Shown one piece after another: positions 38,236 to 46,678 of a DNA stretch of 64,000 nucleotides. The position numbers were made by a program, and so were the translations under genes. The DNA is taken from the NCBI GenBank assembly GCA_023663145.1, contig JAMPHZ010000015.1, forward strand, positions 1-64,000, read 5' to 3'. The notes beneath the pieces were generated by a model that saw nothing but the letters and a program-made list of their open reading frames with translations, ran no database searches and was not told the DNA's origin. The stretch comes from Odoribacter sp. (GTDB lineage Bacteria > Bacteroidota > Bacteroidia > Bacteroidales > Muribaculaceae). Positions within the stretch are counted from its first letter, which is position 1. Every line of letters starts with the position of its first letter.

Positions 38236-38952
38236 CTACTTGTTTACTGGTGATGTTGCGGGTGCTACGCGGACGTCGCCACGGTCAAGTGCGCGTTGTG
38301 AGGCGCTGCGTGGGGCCGGTCGGCGTCGCGGTATCGGTGCGGAGGATGCAGTGTCGGCTGTTACCGTATCGGGCATCGGTCCGGCCGGCTCGGGGCGTTC
38401 AACCGGGATAATACCGGTGGGACGGTGTACGGTATAGGCCGTCATATTCTGATTTGACTCAAAGCCATACCCTTCTATGATACGGTCGCTCCGCACTATG
38501 TGTATGAAAGAGTCACTGTAGACTTTCTGCTTGAATTGGTCCCAGTAGAGCTGTGTGGTTAAGAAGCTGTCGCGCATGGTGTTTACCATCACCACATGGC
38601 CGTCAAGACGCCACAGACGCTTGCGGCTGAAATATGTTGCGGAGTCACATGTGATGTCGGCGGCCGGTCGCATGTGCTCATCATATTGTTCGAGTGCCAG
38701 TCCCTCGGGAAAGCTCCAATGGGGTTCGTTGGCTTCGTCAAACATCAGCCACAGAGGAGTCGAGATATGATAGCGGGTATAGCCTGAGTCACTCACGAAT
38801 GTCTCCACATCCCGTGATGTCATGGTGGGAATGATCTCAGGATCACTCACGTTTGCCACAAATGACTCGCGCTCTTTGCTGCACGACATTGCCAGTGAGG
38901 CCGCAACGGCTACGGCTATGATCAAGGGCAATCGCCTCATTCCGCCGGTCAT
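38236..38952 (-). CDS. lptC: LptC, LPS export lipoprotein
   Basis: A 238-residue Bacteroidetes-type LptC, the periplasmic link between the LptBFG ABC transporter and LptA. A lipobox (AMSC) near residue 24 makes it a lipoprotein, unlike the anchored helix of E. coli LptC. The DSGYTRYHISTPLW... region, the FPEGLALEQYD stretch and DSATYFSRKRLW are typical of the family. The C-terminal 45 residues are Pro/Arg/Ala-rich and probably disordered. The true start may be the second Met (38940). Confidence 0.88.
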   Translation of the reverse strand: MTGGMRRLPLIIAVAVAASLAMSCSKERESFVANVSDPEIIPTMTSRDVETFVSDSGYTRYHISTPLWLMFDEANEPHWSFPEGLALEQYDEHMRPAADITCDSATYFSRKRLWRLDGHVVMVNTMRDSFLTTQLYWDQFKQKVYSDSFIHIVRSDRIIEGYGFESNQNMTAYTVHRPTGIIPVERPEPAGPMPDTVTADTASSAPIPRRRPAPRSASQRALDRGDVRVAPATSPVNK

Positions 38953-38971
38953 ACGTGCCTGTTATCAAGGA

Positions 38972-40213
38972 TCAATAAATCTTGCTCTTGCGGAACCACG
39001 ACTCGTTGAAGTTGATGCCGAGGGTGATGTTCAGATAGTTCTCCTTGACCAATGCATTGGGAGTAGCCTGGCGGTGAAGCCATTCGAGGCCGAGATTGAT
39101 CATGGTCTTGAATCCCGGCACCGGCAGTCCGAGGCCAACCGAAACTCCGTATTCCCGCACTTTGTTGTCATTGATCTTGATATAGTCGCGGTCATAGAAC
39201 ACACCGGCGCGGTATTCCATGCGTTGCAGATATGAACCGCGCACGGCGGGCCGGTATTGCGCACCGAGAGCTATCTTATAGCGGTCGGCAAGCAGGCCTT
39301 TCTCTCCGTCATATTTTGCTTTTGACCACGGCTGATAGGTGAAGTCAGCCTCTACCATCAGTCGGTTGCGCCATGTGTAATTGATACCTGCGCCATAACT
39401 TGCCGCCATGCCGTACAGGTCTTTCAGACGTGCCGAGGCATATTCCTCCTGACCGGTATCCGTGTCAAGGTTCTGTACAAATGTGCGTATGTGGCCTAAG
39501 AAATGCTTCGCGGGCTGATAGGTCAGGCCTATAGCCAGTTCGTCGCGCCCTATGGGTTGCACGTAGAGTAACGCGGCGTTGATATTGTAGTCACGCATCT
39601 CAAGCTCATTGCGGTACAAGGAGGTTGATCCAAGGTCTGTGATGGCATAGGTGTAGTTGTTGGTTGAGCCAAACATGTAGGATACGTTGACCCCGACACT
39701 GAGACCGCCGGCGATGCGGCCGCCTATACCTAAGTATAGCTCGTTGATACTTCCGTCACCGCTGCGCGAGGAGTAACCGTTGTCAATGCCGTTGCCGAAA
39801 GCGTAACCTACAGATGACCACGGTAACAGGCCCACTGACATGCCTATGCGGCTGCAGATCGGGAACTGCATGGTGATGTATCCCAGGCCGCCTCCGAAGT
39901 TGCGGTCACTTACCTTTGCACCGTCGCTGTTCCTCTCATTTGTCCACAGAGCGGTCAGATCAAGCCCCATGTCGAACAGAAAAGTGAGGGAGTCAACGCG
40001 GGCATATGAGGCCGGATTCATCACATTGATCTGTCGCCCGTTGTGCATTGCATAACCTATGCCTCCCATGGCCGCCTGGGTGGAAGTGGCATGGTCACTC
40101 AGCAGGCCATAGCCGTAGCGGGAATAGGGCGACATGGTCGCGTTTTGGGCATTAAGGCCGGGTATGAAGGCGACAAGGGCCGCAATGGCCAGTAGTAAGC
40201 TCTTTATTTTCAT
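38972..40213 (-). CDS. Outer-membrane beta-barrel protein of unknown function
   Basis: A 413-residue exported protein with a signal peptide (MKIKSLLLAIAALVAFIPGLNAQ) and alternating beta strands ending in an aromatic residue, as in FadL/OmpP1-like barrels. The start (SPYSRYGYGLLSD...AAMGGIGYAM) is typical of a Bacteroidetes barrel family often found next to coaX and lptC. Substrate unknown. Its first 62 bases overlap the 3' end of coaX in another frame. Confidence 0.8.
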   Translation of the reverse strand: MKIKSLLLAIAALVAFIPGLNAQNATMSPYSRYGYGLLSDHATSTQAAMGGIGYAMHNGRQINVMNPASYARVDSLTFLFDMGLDLTALWTNERNSDGAKVSDRNFGGGLGYITMQFPICSRIGMSVGLLPWSSVGYAFGNGIDNGYSSRSGDGSINELYLGIGGRIAGGLSVGVNVSYMFGSTNNYTYAITDLGSTSLYRNELEMRDYNINAALLYVQPIGRDELAIGLTYQPAKHFLGHIRTFVQNLDTDTGQEEYASARLKDLYGMAASYGAGINYTWRNRLMVEADFTYQPWSKAKYDGEKGLLADRYKIALGAQYRPAVRGSYLQRMEYRAGVFYDRDYIKINDNKVREYGVSVGLGLPVPGFKTMINLGLEWLHRQATPNALVKENYLNITLGINFNESWFRKSKIY

Positions 40214-40934
40214 TGTATTCTAATATGCTGTTCAAGCCTTTCAGCACCAAGTTGGGCTCGACGATGATTGGCGATGTGATGTACGGTATTATGAGGTCGG
40301 CAGATCCTCCGGTGAGGATCACGGCCTTTTCTGTGCCGTCGTTGGGCAGGCAGTGACGATAATATTGAAGCTCTCCCACGACTCCGCGTATGGCTCCTGA
40401 ACGCAGGGCGGTCTCGGTGTCATATCCCCACCGTGGGCAGTCTCCGGCTGTCTCCATCAACGGTAGAGCCTTAGTGAAATGATGCAACGCTTCAAGGCGC
40501 ACAAATATGCCGGGAGCTATGTTGCCGCCTATGAAGTGGCCGTCGGAGCTGACAACATCGTAGGTGATGGCTGTGCCCATGTCAACCACGAGTGATGTCT
40601 TTCCGGGGGCTACCACTGCGGCTCCCGCCGCGGCTGCGATACGGTCGGCACCAAGGGTGGCCGGGCTGCGGTAGTCAAGTGATACAGGCAACGGCAGCTT
40701 TGCGCTCAGGACGTAAAGCCGGTCGCTTATACCGTCAATAGCGTTTCGTATCTCGTCCTCGCTGCGGCCGCACACTGAGCAGAATATGGCGCTTTCGGCA
40801 TGAGGCATGCAACGCAAACGCCCGGCGAGCTCCTCGAGCCCGCTCAGTCGGTAGCTGTGTTCGCTCACAAGGGTGGCGCCGTTCCACAGCCCTATCTTTG
40901 TCGACGAATTTCCTTCGTCTATGGTCAGTTTCAT
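40152..40934 (-). CDS. coaX: Type III pantothenate kinase
   Basis: First step of coenzyme A synthesis. 260 residues, normal for CoaX. Motifs: phosphate loop IDEGNSSTKIGL, the AD-RI substrate motif GADRIAAAAGA, VDMGTAITYD and the ending LTGGSADL. The ATG at 40934 is taken; an alternative two codons upstream (40940) would be leaderless given the promoter. First gene of a six-gene operon (coaX-omp-lptC-CNNM-histidine kinase-menA). Confidence 0.93.
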   Translation of the reverse strand: MKLTIDEGNSSTKIGLWNGATLVSEHSYRLSGLEELAGRLRCMPHAESAIFCSVCGRSEDEIRNAIDGISDRLYVLSAKLPLPVSLDYRSPATLGADRIAAAAGAAVVAPGKTSLVVDMGTAITYDVVSSDGHFIGGNIAPGIFVRLEALHHFTKALPLMETAGDCPRWGYDTETALRSGAIRGVVGELQYYRHCLPNDGTEKAVILTGGSADLIIPYITSPIIVEPNLVLKGLNSILEYNENKELTTGHCGPCRLHTRP

Positions 40935-40948
40935 TGACATTTGGAGGG

Positions 40949-40980
40949 CAAAATTACAAAATCCCACGTTACCAACCAAA
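40949..40980 (-). promoter_or_regulatory. Consensus promoter of the coaX-to-menA operon
   Basis: On the minus strand, TTTG (40977-40980), 20 bases and TAATTTTG (40949-40956): a perfect match. Transcription would start near 40942, giving almost no leader before the coaX ATG. Confidence 0.85.
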
Positions 40981-41005
40981 TTCGCCCCCGTTTTAAACAT
41001 AAATT

Positions 41006-41054
41006 AATACAAAAAGTAGACTTTGCTAAGGATAAAATCTATCTGCATCTACTT
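41006..41054 (-). terminator. Possible terminator overlapping the TPR gene stop
   Basis: AAGTAGA and TCTACTT (41048-41054 and 41014-41020) pair around a partly structured loop and are followed on the minus strand by TTTGTATT. It overlaps the TAG at 41049-41051. Confidence 0.5.
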
Positions 41055-41753
41055 GTCGTTTAGTTGTTGGCCTACATACGGGGTTGGATGGATAGACTGC
41101 GCCCGTTGAAGGTAAGGGAGCGCGCGGTCGCGATCTCCGTTGGTCAGGTAATAGTTGCCGAGGTTGAGCAGCGCCTGATAGTCGGTGGGATATAGTTCGA
41201 GAATATGCTCCCATGTAGCAACAGCCATGGCGTTCTGGCCATCAAGAAAATACCCTTCGGCAAGCAACGACAGATACTCGGGAGAGTCGCTCAGCCCTTC
41301 GAGCATCACAAGTGCGTAGCGCACCATCTGTGCACCGTCGCGTCTGAATGTATAATAGTTGAGCAACTGGTTGTCAATAGGACGGCTCATCCATGGCATT
41401 TCGCCGCGCAGGCGAAGCAGAAACCGTGCATAGGTATCGTCTGACCCGACCGAGAAAGAGATTGACCGAACGTCGTAAAGCAACCGCTCGAAACCGATTC
41501 CGTGAGCCATCGCACGCTCCATCAGGTCTGGCGCAGCTACGGTGTCGCCGCTCAGTTCCGACGCTACTATGGCGAGTGAGTAGAGACGGGCCGAGTCAGG
41601 GTGTTGGTCGATTACGAGTTCGTAAAGAGCAGCCGCGCTGTTCCATTCGCGCCCCTCGAAAGCACGCGAGGCGCGGTCTTCTTTGCTTATCGCGGCTGTC
41701 ATTGCCAGGGTTGCGGTAAGCATGACCGTCGTGGTGAGTAGTGATATTTTCAT
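41049..41753 (-). CDS. Exported TPR protein
   Basis: A 234-residue protein with a signal peptide of about 20 residues and tetratricopeptide repeats throughout, clearest at the N terminus (AFEGREWNSAAALYELVIDQHP) and at the C terminus (NLGNYYLTNGDRDRALPYLQRAQSIHP). Probably a periplasmic protein-protein interaction scaffold; the partner is unknown. It is the last gene after manC and the nucleoside kinase. A run of nine G bases (41771-41779) lies just upstream. Confidence 0.75.
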   Translation of the reverse strand: MKISLLTTTVMLTATLAMTAAISKEDRASRAFEGREWNSAAALYELVIDQHPDSARLYSLAIVASELSGDTVAAPDLMERAMAHGIGFERLLYDVRSISFSVGSDDTYARFLLRLRGEMPWMSRPIDNQLLNYYTFRRDGAQMVRYALVMLEGLSDSPEYLSLLAEGYFLDGQNAMAVATWEHILELYPTDYQALLNLGNYYLTNGDRDRALPYLQRAQSIHPTPYVGQQLNDK

Positions 41754-41770
41754 TATCGGCTCTTGATGAA

Positions 41771-41779
41771 GGGGGGGGG
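41771..41779. repeat. G9 homopolymer tract upstream of the TPR gene
   Basis: Nine consecutive G bases (C9 on the coding strand) lie between the nucleoside kinase stop and the TPR start, 18 bases before the ATG. Such tracts slip during replication. Confidence 0.9.
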
Positions 41780-41793
41780 TGTTGGGCGCCCGC

Positions 41794-43455
41794 TCAGTAT
41801 TTGAATGAGCTGCCTCCCAGAAACTCGCGCAGTACTGAGGTAGATGGCAGTGCGCGCAGTTCGATAGGCTCGAAATAACTCAGGAATTTCATCAGACGAT
41901 AGGCTTCTGAATACTCAGGTACGTCATGAGGCACTTTCTCAAGTATGGGCAGAGCGTATTCTTTCATCACGCTCAATTCAAATAGCAGTGATGAGTTGAA
42001 TGTTGCGTCGGCGTTTTCCTGGAACGGAAAAATCCATTTTTCCTCGCCTCGCCGCACGCTGGGCCAGCGTCTGATGGTTTCCACGGCATCAGTCCCGCGA
42101 TACTTGTGGTCACGTATGATACGGCGCAGAAGGCGGTTGTCGGTGGTGGGAATCCAATTGTGGTCATCAATGGTGATGGTGGTGAGAGCTGATACATATA
42201 ACCTGAATTTCATGCGCTCTTCTATATTGGCGGTCAGAGCCGGATTCAGTCCGTGGATACCCTCGATGAGCAGTATGGAATTTGAATCAAGCTTGAGAGT
42301 ATTGCCTTTGTAATCGCGCCGGCCACTTTCGAAGTTATAGGTGGGCATCGCCACCTCCTCGCCTTTCAGGATGGCGTTGAGATCAGTGTTGAATTGCTCG
42401 AGATCAAGGGCGTAGAGTGATTCATAATCATAGTCACCGTCTTCATCCCGGGGTGTCTTGTCGCGGTTTACGAAGTAGTTGTCAAGGGATATGAGTCGCG
42501 GGTGCAGCAGATTGGTCATCAGTTGGATGGCGAGGCGCTTGGTGGAGGTAGTCTTCCCTGACGACGATGGCCCGGCTATGAGCACCACCCGTGCGCCTCC
42601 TTCATGATAGCGGCGTGTGATTTCGTCACTGATGCGGGCTATCGCTTTTTCGTGGAGGGCTTCAGCCACGTTGACAAGATCGGCCGCGCGACGGTGTGCT
42701 ATGGCCTCGTTAAGCTCTCCCACGTTGCGCACTCCAACGATGTGGTTGAAAGCCTGATAATCTGTGAAAGCGCGGTACATCTTATCCTGATCGATGTGCT
42801 GCGGAACACGCATTGGATCGTCGTGGTCAAAACCTACAAGCAGAAAGCCATCTTTGAAGTGGCGCAGTTCCCACACGTTCAGCATCCCCGTCGACGGAGC
42901 CAGGGTGCCGTAGTAGCTGTCGCATATTCCGTCAAGGCTGTAATATGTGGTGTAGATGTTGTGGTTGGTCGATAACAGTCTCACCTTGTCCTCAAGCCCT
43001 TGGCGGCGGAATATTTCAATGACGTCGGTCGTGAGTTCCTCATGCCGTTCGAAAGGCAGGTCTGCATCAACTATCGCGCGCATCTCCGCCGATATCTTAT
43101 CTACCATGGCTGCGGTTACATCAACACCGCGCAGCCGGCAGAAGTATCCGCGTGATATTGAATGCTCGATACTCAGCTGCGCATCGGGATATGAGCGCGT
43201 CACTGCCCGGTAAAGCACCATGCAGAGCGACCGTATGTAAGCCCGCTCGCCTGAGGGATGGGTGATGGGCAGGAACTCTACCATCTTCGGTTGGTAGAGT
43301 TTGAAGCACAGGGCTTCGTTCTTGTTGTTGACACGTGCGGCTATGGGGGTGAAAGGCAGGCGGCTTCCAAGCCTCCCGGCTACTTCGAGCAGGCTCTCGC
43401 CACCGGCTACATCAATGTATTCACCGATATTGCAGCAGTATATGCGCAGGCTCAT
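41794..43455 (-). CDS. TGS-domain nucleoside (uridine) kinase
   Basis: A 553-residue fusion typical of Bacteroidetes. Residues 1-60 look like a TGS domain and residues about 60-250 like the SAD/editing part of threonyl-tRNA synthetase; residues about 275-500 form a uridine-kinase/PRK domain with Walker A GPSSSGKTTSTKRL, SLDNYFVNRDKTPRDEDGDYD and LLIEGIHGLNP. The kinase likely phosphorylates uridine or cytidine; the role of the TGS part is unknown. It follows manC by four bases. Confidence 0.88.
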   Translation of the reverse strand: MSLRIYCCNIGEYIDVAGGESLLEVAGRLGSRLPFTPIAARVNNKNEALCFKLYQPKMVEFLPITHPSGERAYIRSLCMVLYRAVTRSYPDAQLSIEHSISRGYFCRLRGVDVTAAMVDKISAEMRAIVDADLPFERHEELTTDVIEIFRRQGLEDKVRLLSTNHNIYTTYYSLDGICDSYYGTLAPSTGMLNVWELRHFKDGFLLVGFDHDDPMRVPQHIDQDKMYRAFTDYQAFNHIVGVRNVGELNEAIAHRRAADLVNVAEALHEKAIARISDEITRRYHEGGARVVLIAGPSSSGKTTSTKRLAIQLMTNLLHPRLISLDNYFVNRDKTPRDEDGDYDYESLYALDLEQFNTDLNAILKGEEVAMPTYNFESGRRDYKGNTLKLDSNSILLIEGIHGLNPALTANIEERMKFRLYVSALTTITIDDHNWIPTTDNRLLRRIIRDHKYRGTDAVETIRRWPSVRRGEEKWIFPFQENADATFNSSLLFELSVMKEYALPILEKVPHDVPEYSEAYRLMKFLSYFEPIELRALPSTSVLREFLGGSSFKY

Positions 43456-43459
43456 GTTT

Positions 43460-44545
43460 TTAAAGATATTTGTCGCCGTAGTTTACCTTGGCGTCGTTAA
43501 CCATCTGTTTGATACGTTGCTCCTCGGCTTTGGGGCATATGAGAAGCACGTCGCCCGAGTCGGCCACAATGAAGTCGTGCAATCCCTCGGCTACAATAAG
43601 CTTCTCGCTGTCTTTAACAGCAAACATGTTACCGCTTGAGTTGTAGGCGAGCACGCGGCACCCCTGGGTCACATTGCCGTCGCGGTTTTTGGGCGATTGA
43701 TCATAAAGGGCGCTCCATGTGCCCAGGTCACTCCACCCGAACGCCACCGTCTCGACATACACATTCGATGCCTTTTCCATCACGGCATAGTCTATCGAGA
43801 TACTTACACAGGCAGGGAAGGCCTGTGATATGAATTCACATTCGGCAGGGGTTCCGAATTTTTCAGCTCCGCTTTCGAACAGTGCGTAGACATCTGGAGC
43901 GTTTTCTGCCAATGCGGCTATGATGGTTTTGGCTTTCCAAAGGAAAATGCCGGAGTTCCAGAAGAATTCGCCGGTGCGCAGGAACGTGCGGGCAAGCTCT
44001 ATGTCAGGCTTCTCGGTAAAGGTTTTTACAACGTGAATGTCTCCGGTGACCGGAACGCCAACCTGTATGTAGCCATAACCTGTCTCGGGGCGTGAAGGTT
44101 TGATGCCGAGGGTCAGCAACGCATCGTGATTCTCTACAAAGTGGAATCCGTCGCGTACGCTGCGCTCGAATTCGGCCTCCCGGGTTATAAGATGATCGCT
44201 CGGTGTCACTATCATTGACGCCTCCGGGTCAATGGACGCTATATGGTAGGCTGCCCACGCTATGCACGGTGCCGTGTTGCGGCGCGCCGGTTCGGCGAGA
44301 ATCTGATATGCGCTCAGCTCAGGAAGCTGCTCGCGCACCTTTGAGGCATATTGTTCGTTGGTCAGTATTATGATGTTCTCACGCGGCACGATCGATAATA
44401 TGCGGTCATAGCTCATCTGAAGCAGCGAACGCCCGGTGCCTAAGAAGTCGAGGAATTGTTTAGGATTGGCTGTGCGGCTGTAGGGCCAGAAACGCGATCC
44501 TATACCGCCGCACATTATTACGCAATATCTATGTGATTTTTCCAT
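43460..44545 (-). CDS. manC: Mannose-1-phosphate guanylyltransferase
   Basis: Makes GDP-mannose, the precursor of GDP-fucose and mannose in surface glycans. 361 residues, the short form without a fused isomerase. Motifs: CGGIGSRFWPYSR with NPKQF (nucleotide binding), VTPSDHLI, FTEKPDIELA, NSGIFLWKA and FGWSDLGTW. First of three genes (manC, nucleoside kinase, TPR protein). Confidence 0.93.
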   Translation of the reverse strand: MEKSHRYCVIMCGGIGSRFWPYSRTANPKQFLDFLGTGRSLLQMSYDRILSIVPRENIIILTNEQYASKVREQLPELSAYQILAEPARRNTAPCIAWAAYHIASIDPEASMIVTPSDHLITREAEFERSVRDGFHFVENHDALLTLGIKPSRPETGYGYIQVGVPVTGDIHVVKTFTEKPDIELARTFLRTGEFFWNSGIFLWKAKTIIAALAENAPDVYALFESGAEKFGTPAECEFISQAFPACVSISIDYAVMEKASNVYVETVAFGWSDLGTWSALYDQSPKNRDGNVTQGCRVLAYNSSGNMFAVKDSEKLIVAEGLHDFIVADSGDVLLICPKAEEQRIKQMVNDAKVNYGDKYL

Positions 44546-44623
44546 CAGTTACATAATTTTGCCGCTAAGATAGCACGTTTTTTGCAATCAGCAAAGTTCA
44601 CGCAAGAAAATTAACCAAAATTA

Positions 44624-44649
44624 GCGCCACCGCTTTTCGGCGGCAGCGC
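44624..44649 (-). terminator. Terminator of the outer-membrane protein pair
   Basis: A 10-bp stem with two G-U pairs on the minus strand (44640-44649 with 44624-44633, six-base loop) is followed by TAATTTTGG. It lies 22 bases after the stop at 44671. Confidence 0.65.
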
Positions 44650-44670
44650 GTGGTCTTTATGGGTCTTGCT

Positions 44671-45387
44671 CTAAAGTCCGGCAATCATTGATCCGGGCTT
44701 CTTTTTACGCTTGTGTGGCTTGTAGGTGTCGAAGTTGTAGCCTATACCGACCTGAAGCCCGGCTCGTGAGATGTGGCTGTTGCCGTCGCCGGTAGGCTCA
44801 TAGAGGTTCAGTGACGCCAGGTTGCTGAACGACATCTCTCCCTGCACGAAAACATGCCAGTGGTGGGCTATGTCGACTCCGAGACCCACGTTCCAGCCAA
44901 TGTCGCAGCCTGATTTACTTACCGGTTTGTCAATGTGGAAGTCATTGTGTGTCCGGTATTCGGTATAGTCTGTTTTGACGCTTATATTTATATAGATGCG
45001 CGGGCCGGTGTAGAGTGACAGACGCACCTTGCTGTTCTGCACAAATTTCCACCCGAAGTCGCCTTGCACTATGAAGCCTCCTGCGTTCAGATGGCCTTTG
45101 AATCGGGTGAGGCTGTGACTCAGCTCTTTGGATCCATCGATCTTGATGCTCGCAAAGGTCCCCATGACTCCGAATTGGGTGTAAAAACGACTGGCTAACG
45201 GTCTTACATATACTACACCGATTGATCCGCCCGAGCCGGGCTTGAGCAGCTGTGCGTCTTGGGAACTCGTAGTCAGATCATATGATGCCCGTGCCGACCA
45301 GTACGGGAGATTCTGATCATTGTTTTGGGCGGTAGCTGCCGATGTGCATAAAGCAGCGGATACAAGGATTGGAAAGAGTTTTTTCAT
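44671..45387 (-). CDS. Outer-membrane beta-barrel protein, paralogue A
   Basis: A 238-residue protein with a signal peptide and an eight-strand-like barrel pattern (PYWSARASYDLTTSS..., FYTQFGVMGTFASI, GDFGWKFVQNSKVRLSLYTGPRIY, IAHHWHVFVQGEMSF, LQVGIGYNF). A short KPHKRKKKPG tail follows the last strand. It is a clear paralogue of the next gene, 18 bases upstream, so the pair arose by tandem duplication. Function unknown; PorT or OmpW-like roles cannot be told from the sequence. Confidence 0.8.
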   Translation of the reverse strand: MKKLFPILVSAALCTSAATAQNNDQNLPYWSARASYDLTTSSQDAQLLKPGSGGSIGVVYVRPLASRFYTQFGVMGTFASIKIDGSKELSHSLTRFKGHLNAGGFIVQGDFGWKFVQNSKVRLSLYTGPRIYINISVKTDYTEYRTHNDFHIDKPVSKSGCDIGWNVGLGVDIAHHWHVFVQGEMSFSNLASLNLYEPTGDGNSHISRAGLQVGIGYNFDTYKPHKRKKKPGSMIAGL

Positions 45388-45405
45388 GGTTGAATAGGGT
45401 TTAAG

Positions 45406-46047
45406 TTAGAAATTGTATCCGACCCCTACGGCTATGTTGGCACGTTGGAAACGGTCGCCTCGGGCGGCTTCAAAGAAGTCAAGGTTGATGAAATTGGTAA
45501 AAGACATCTCCCCCTGCACGTACACATGCCAGTGGTGGGCTATGTCGACACCGATGCCCGCGCCCCAGCCTGCATCTACGGGCCATGTCTGCAGGGGCTC
45601 TTCTTTCTCATAATGCCAGTCGTTGCGCACATAGCTGTAATCATCGTTGATGGCGAAGTTGAAGTATATGCGCGGACCGGTGTAGATTGACAGACGCACA
45701 TTGCCGGTCTGGAGGAACTTCCAACCGAAATCTCCTTGAAGCATGATGCCGGCGGTGCTGATGTGCCCGTCGAATTTGCTCGGGCCGTATTGCAGTTTGT
45801 TGCTTCCGTCAAGGGTGATACGGTCGTAGAATCCCATCGCCCAGAATTGGGTGTAGAAATGCTTGGCAAAAGGAACTACATATGCCGCGCCTACCGATCC
45901 GCCTGCTCCGAATTTACCTATATGGGTGGTCTTGGTGGTGGTGGTCATGTCAAGCGATGCCCTCACTGACCAATACGGTTTCTCGGCTGTTGCGCTTAGA
46001 ACGGCAAATGCCATTATTGTTAGGACTATAATTCTGATTGTTTTCAT
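45406..46047 (-). CDS. Outer-membrane beta-barrel protein, paralogue B
   Basis: A 213-residue exported barrel protein, highly similar in layout to its downstream neighbour (KPYWSVRASLDMTTT, FYTQFWAMGFYDRI, GDFGWKFLQTGNVRLSIYTGPRIY, IAHHWHVYVQGEMSF, IAVGVGYNF). Unlike its paralogue it ends at the terminal aromatic strand. It follows rnhB by 46 bases and may be on the same transcript. Confidence 0.8.
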   Translation of the reverse strand: MKTIRIIVLTIMAFAVLSATAEKPYWSVRASLDMTTTTKTTHIGKFGAGGSVGAAYVVPFAKHFYTQFWAMGFYDRITLDGSNKLQYGPSKFDGHISTAGIMLQGDFGWKFLQTGNVRLSIYTGPRIYFNFAINDDYSYVRNDWHYEKEEPLQTWPVDAGWGAGIGVDIAHHWHVYVQGEMSFTNFINLDFFEAARGDRFQRANIAVGVGYNF

Positions 46048-46093
46048 AAGTCTCTGTATAATAGTTGTTTTAGAGGTTGTTTTAAACAGCCTG

Positions 46094-46678
46094 TTAGAAT
46101 GAGAATGTAAGACGGTGTATCTCGCATGGCCCTTTCAGGGCTATGGCCGCCCGATGGGCTACGGTCGGATATCCTTTATGTCCGGCGAATCCATAGCCGG
46201 GATACTTTGCATCGTAGTCGGCCATCAAGGCGTCGCGGGTGGTCTTGGCAAGGATCGAGGCAGCCGCTATGTTGGCATAGGTGGCATCTCCTTTTACAAC
46301 GGTTGTGTATTCTATGTCACCGTAAGGCTTGAATCTGTTGCCGTCGACTATTATTCCGCCCGGTGTAACGCTCAGACCACGCAACGCACGGTGCATGGCT
46401 TCGATTGACGCGTTGAGGATATTTATCTCGTCGATTTCACGCGGAGAACACATCCCCACCGCCCATGCTACCGCGTTGTCGATCACTACCCGGCGCATTT
46501 CCTCTCGGCGTTTCTCGCTTAGCTTCTTGGAATCGTTAAGGCCGGGATGGGTGAAGCCGTCGGGCAGGATCACTGCGGCGGCCACCACGGGGCCGGCCAG
46601 GCAGCCGCGCCCGGCTTCGTCACAGCCGGCCTCTAACCGGCCTGCGACCATGCATGTCGGTAGTACTATCTTAGACAA
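46094..46678 (-). CDS. rnhB: Ribonuclease HII
   Basis: Removes ribonucleotides from RNA-DNA hybrids. 194 residues, normal for RNase HII. The catalytic residues lie in AGCDEAGRGCLAGPV (DEAG motif), the second Asp in IIVDGNRF and the region KGDATYANIAAASILAK. It overlaps the end of the S24 regulator gene by eight bases. Confidence 0.95.
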   Translation of the reverse strand: MSKIVLPTCMVAGRLEAGCDEAGRGCLAGPVVAAAVILPDGFTHPGLNDSKKLSEKRREEMRRVVIDNAVAWAVGMCSPREIDEINILNASIEAMHRALRGLSVTPGGIIVDGNRFKPYGDIEYTTVVKGDATYANIAAASILAKTTRDALMADYDAKYPGYGFAGHKGYPTVAHRAAIALKGPCEIHRLTFSF

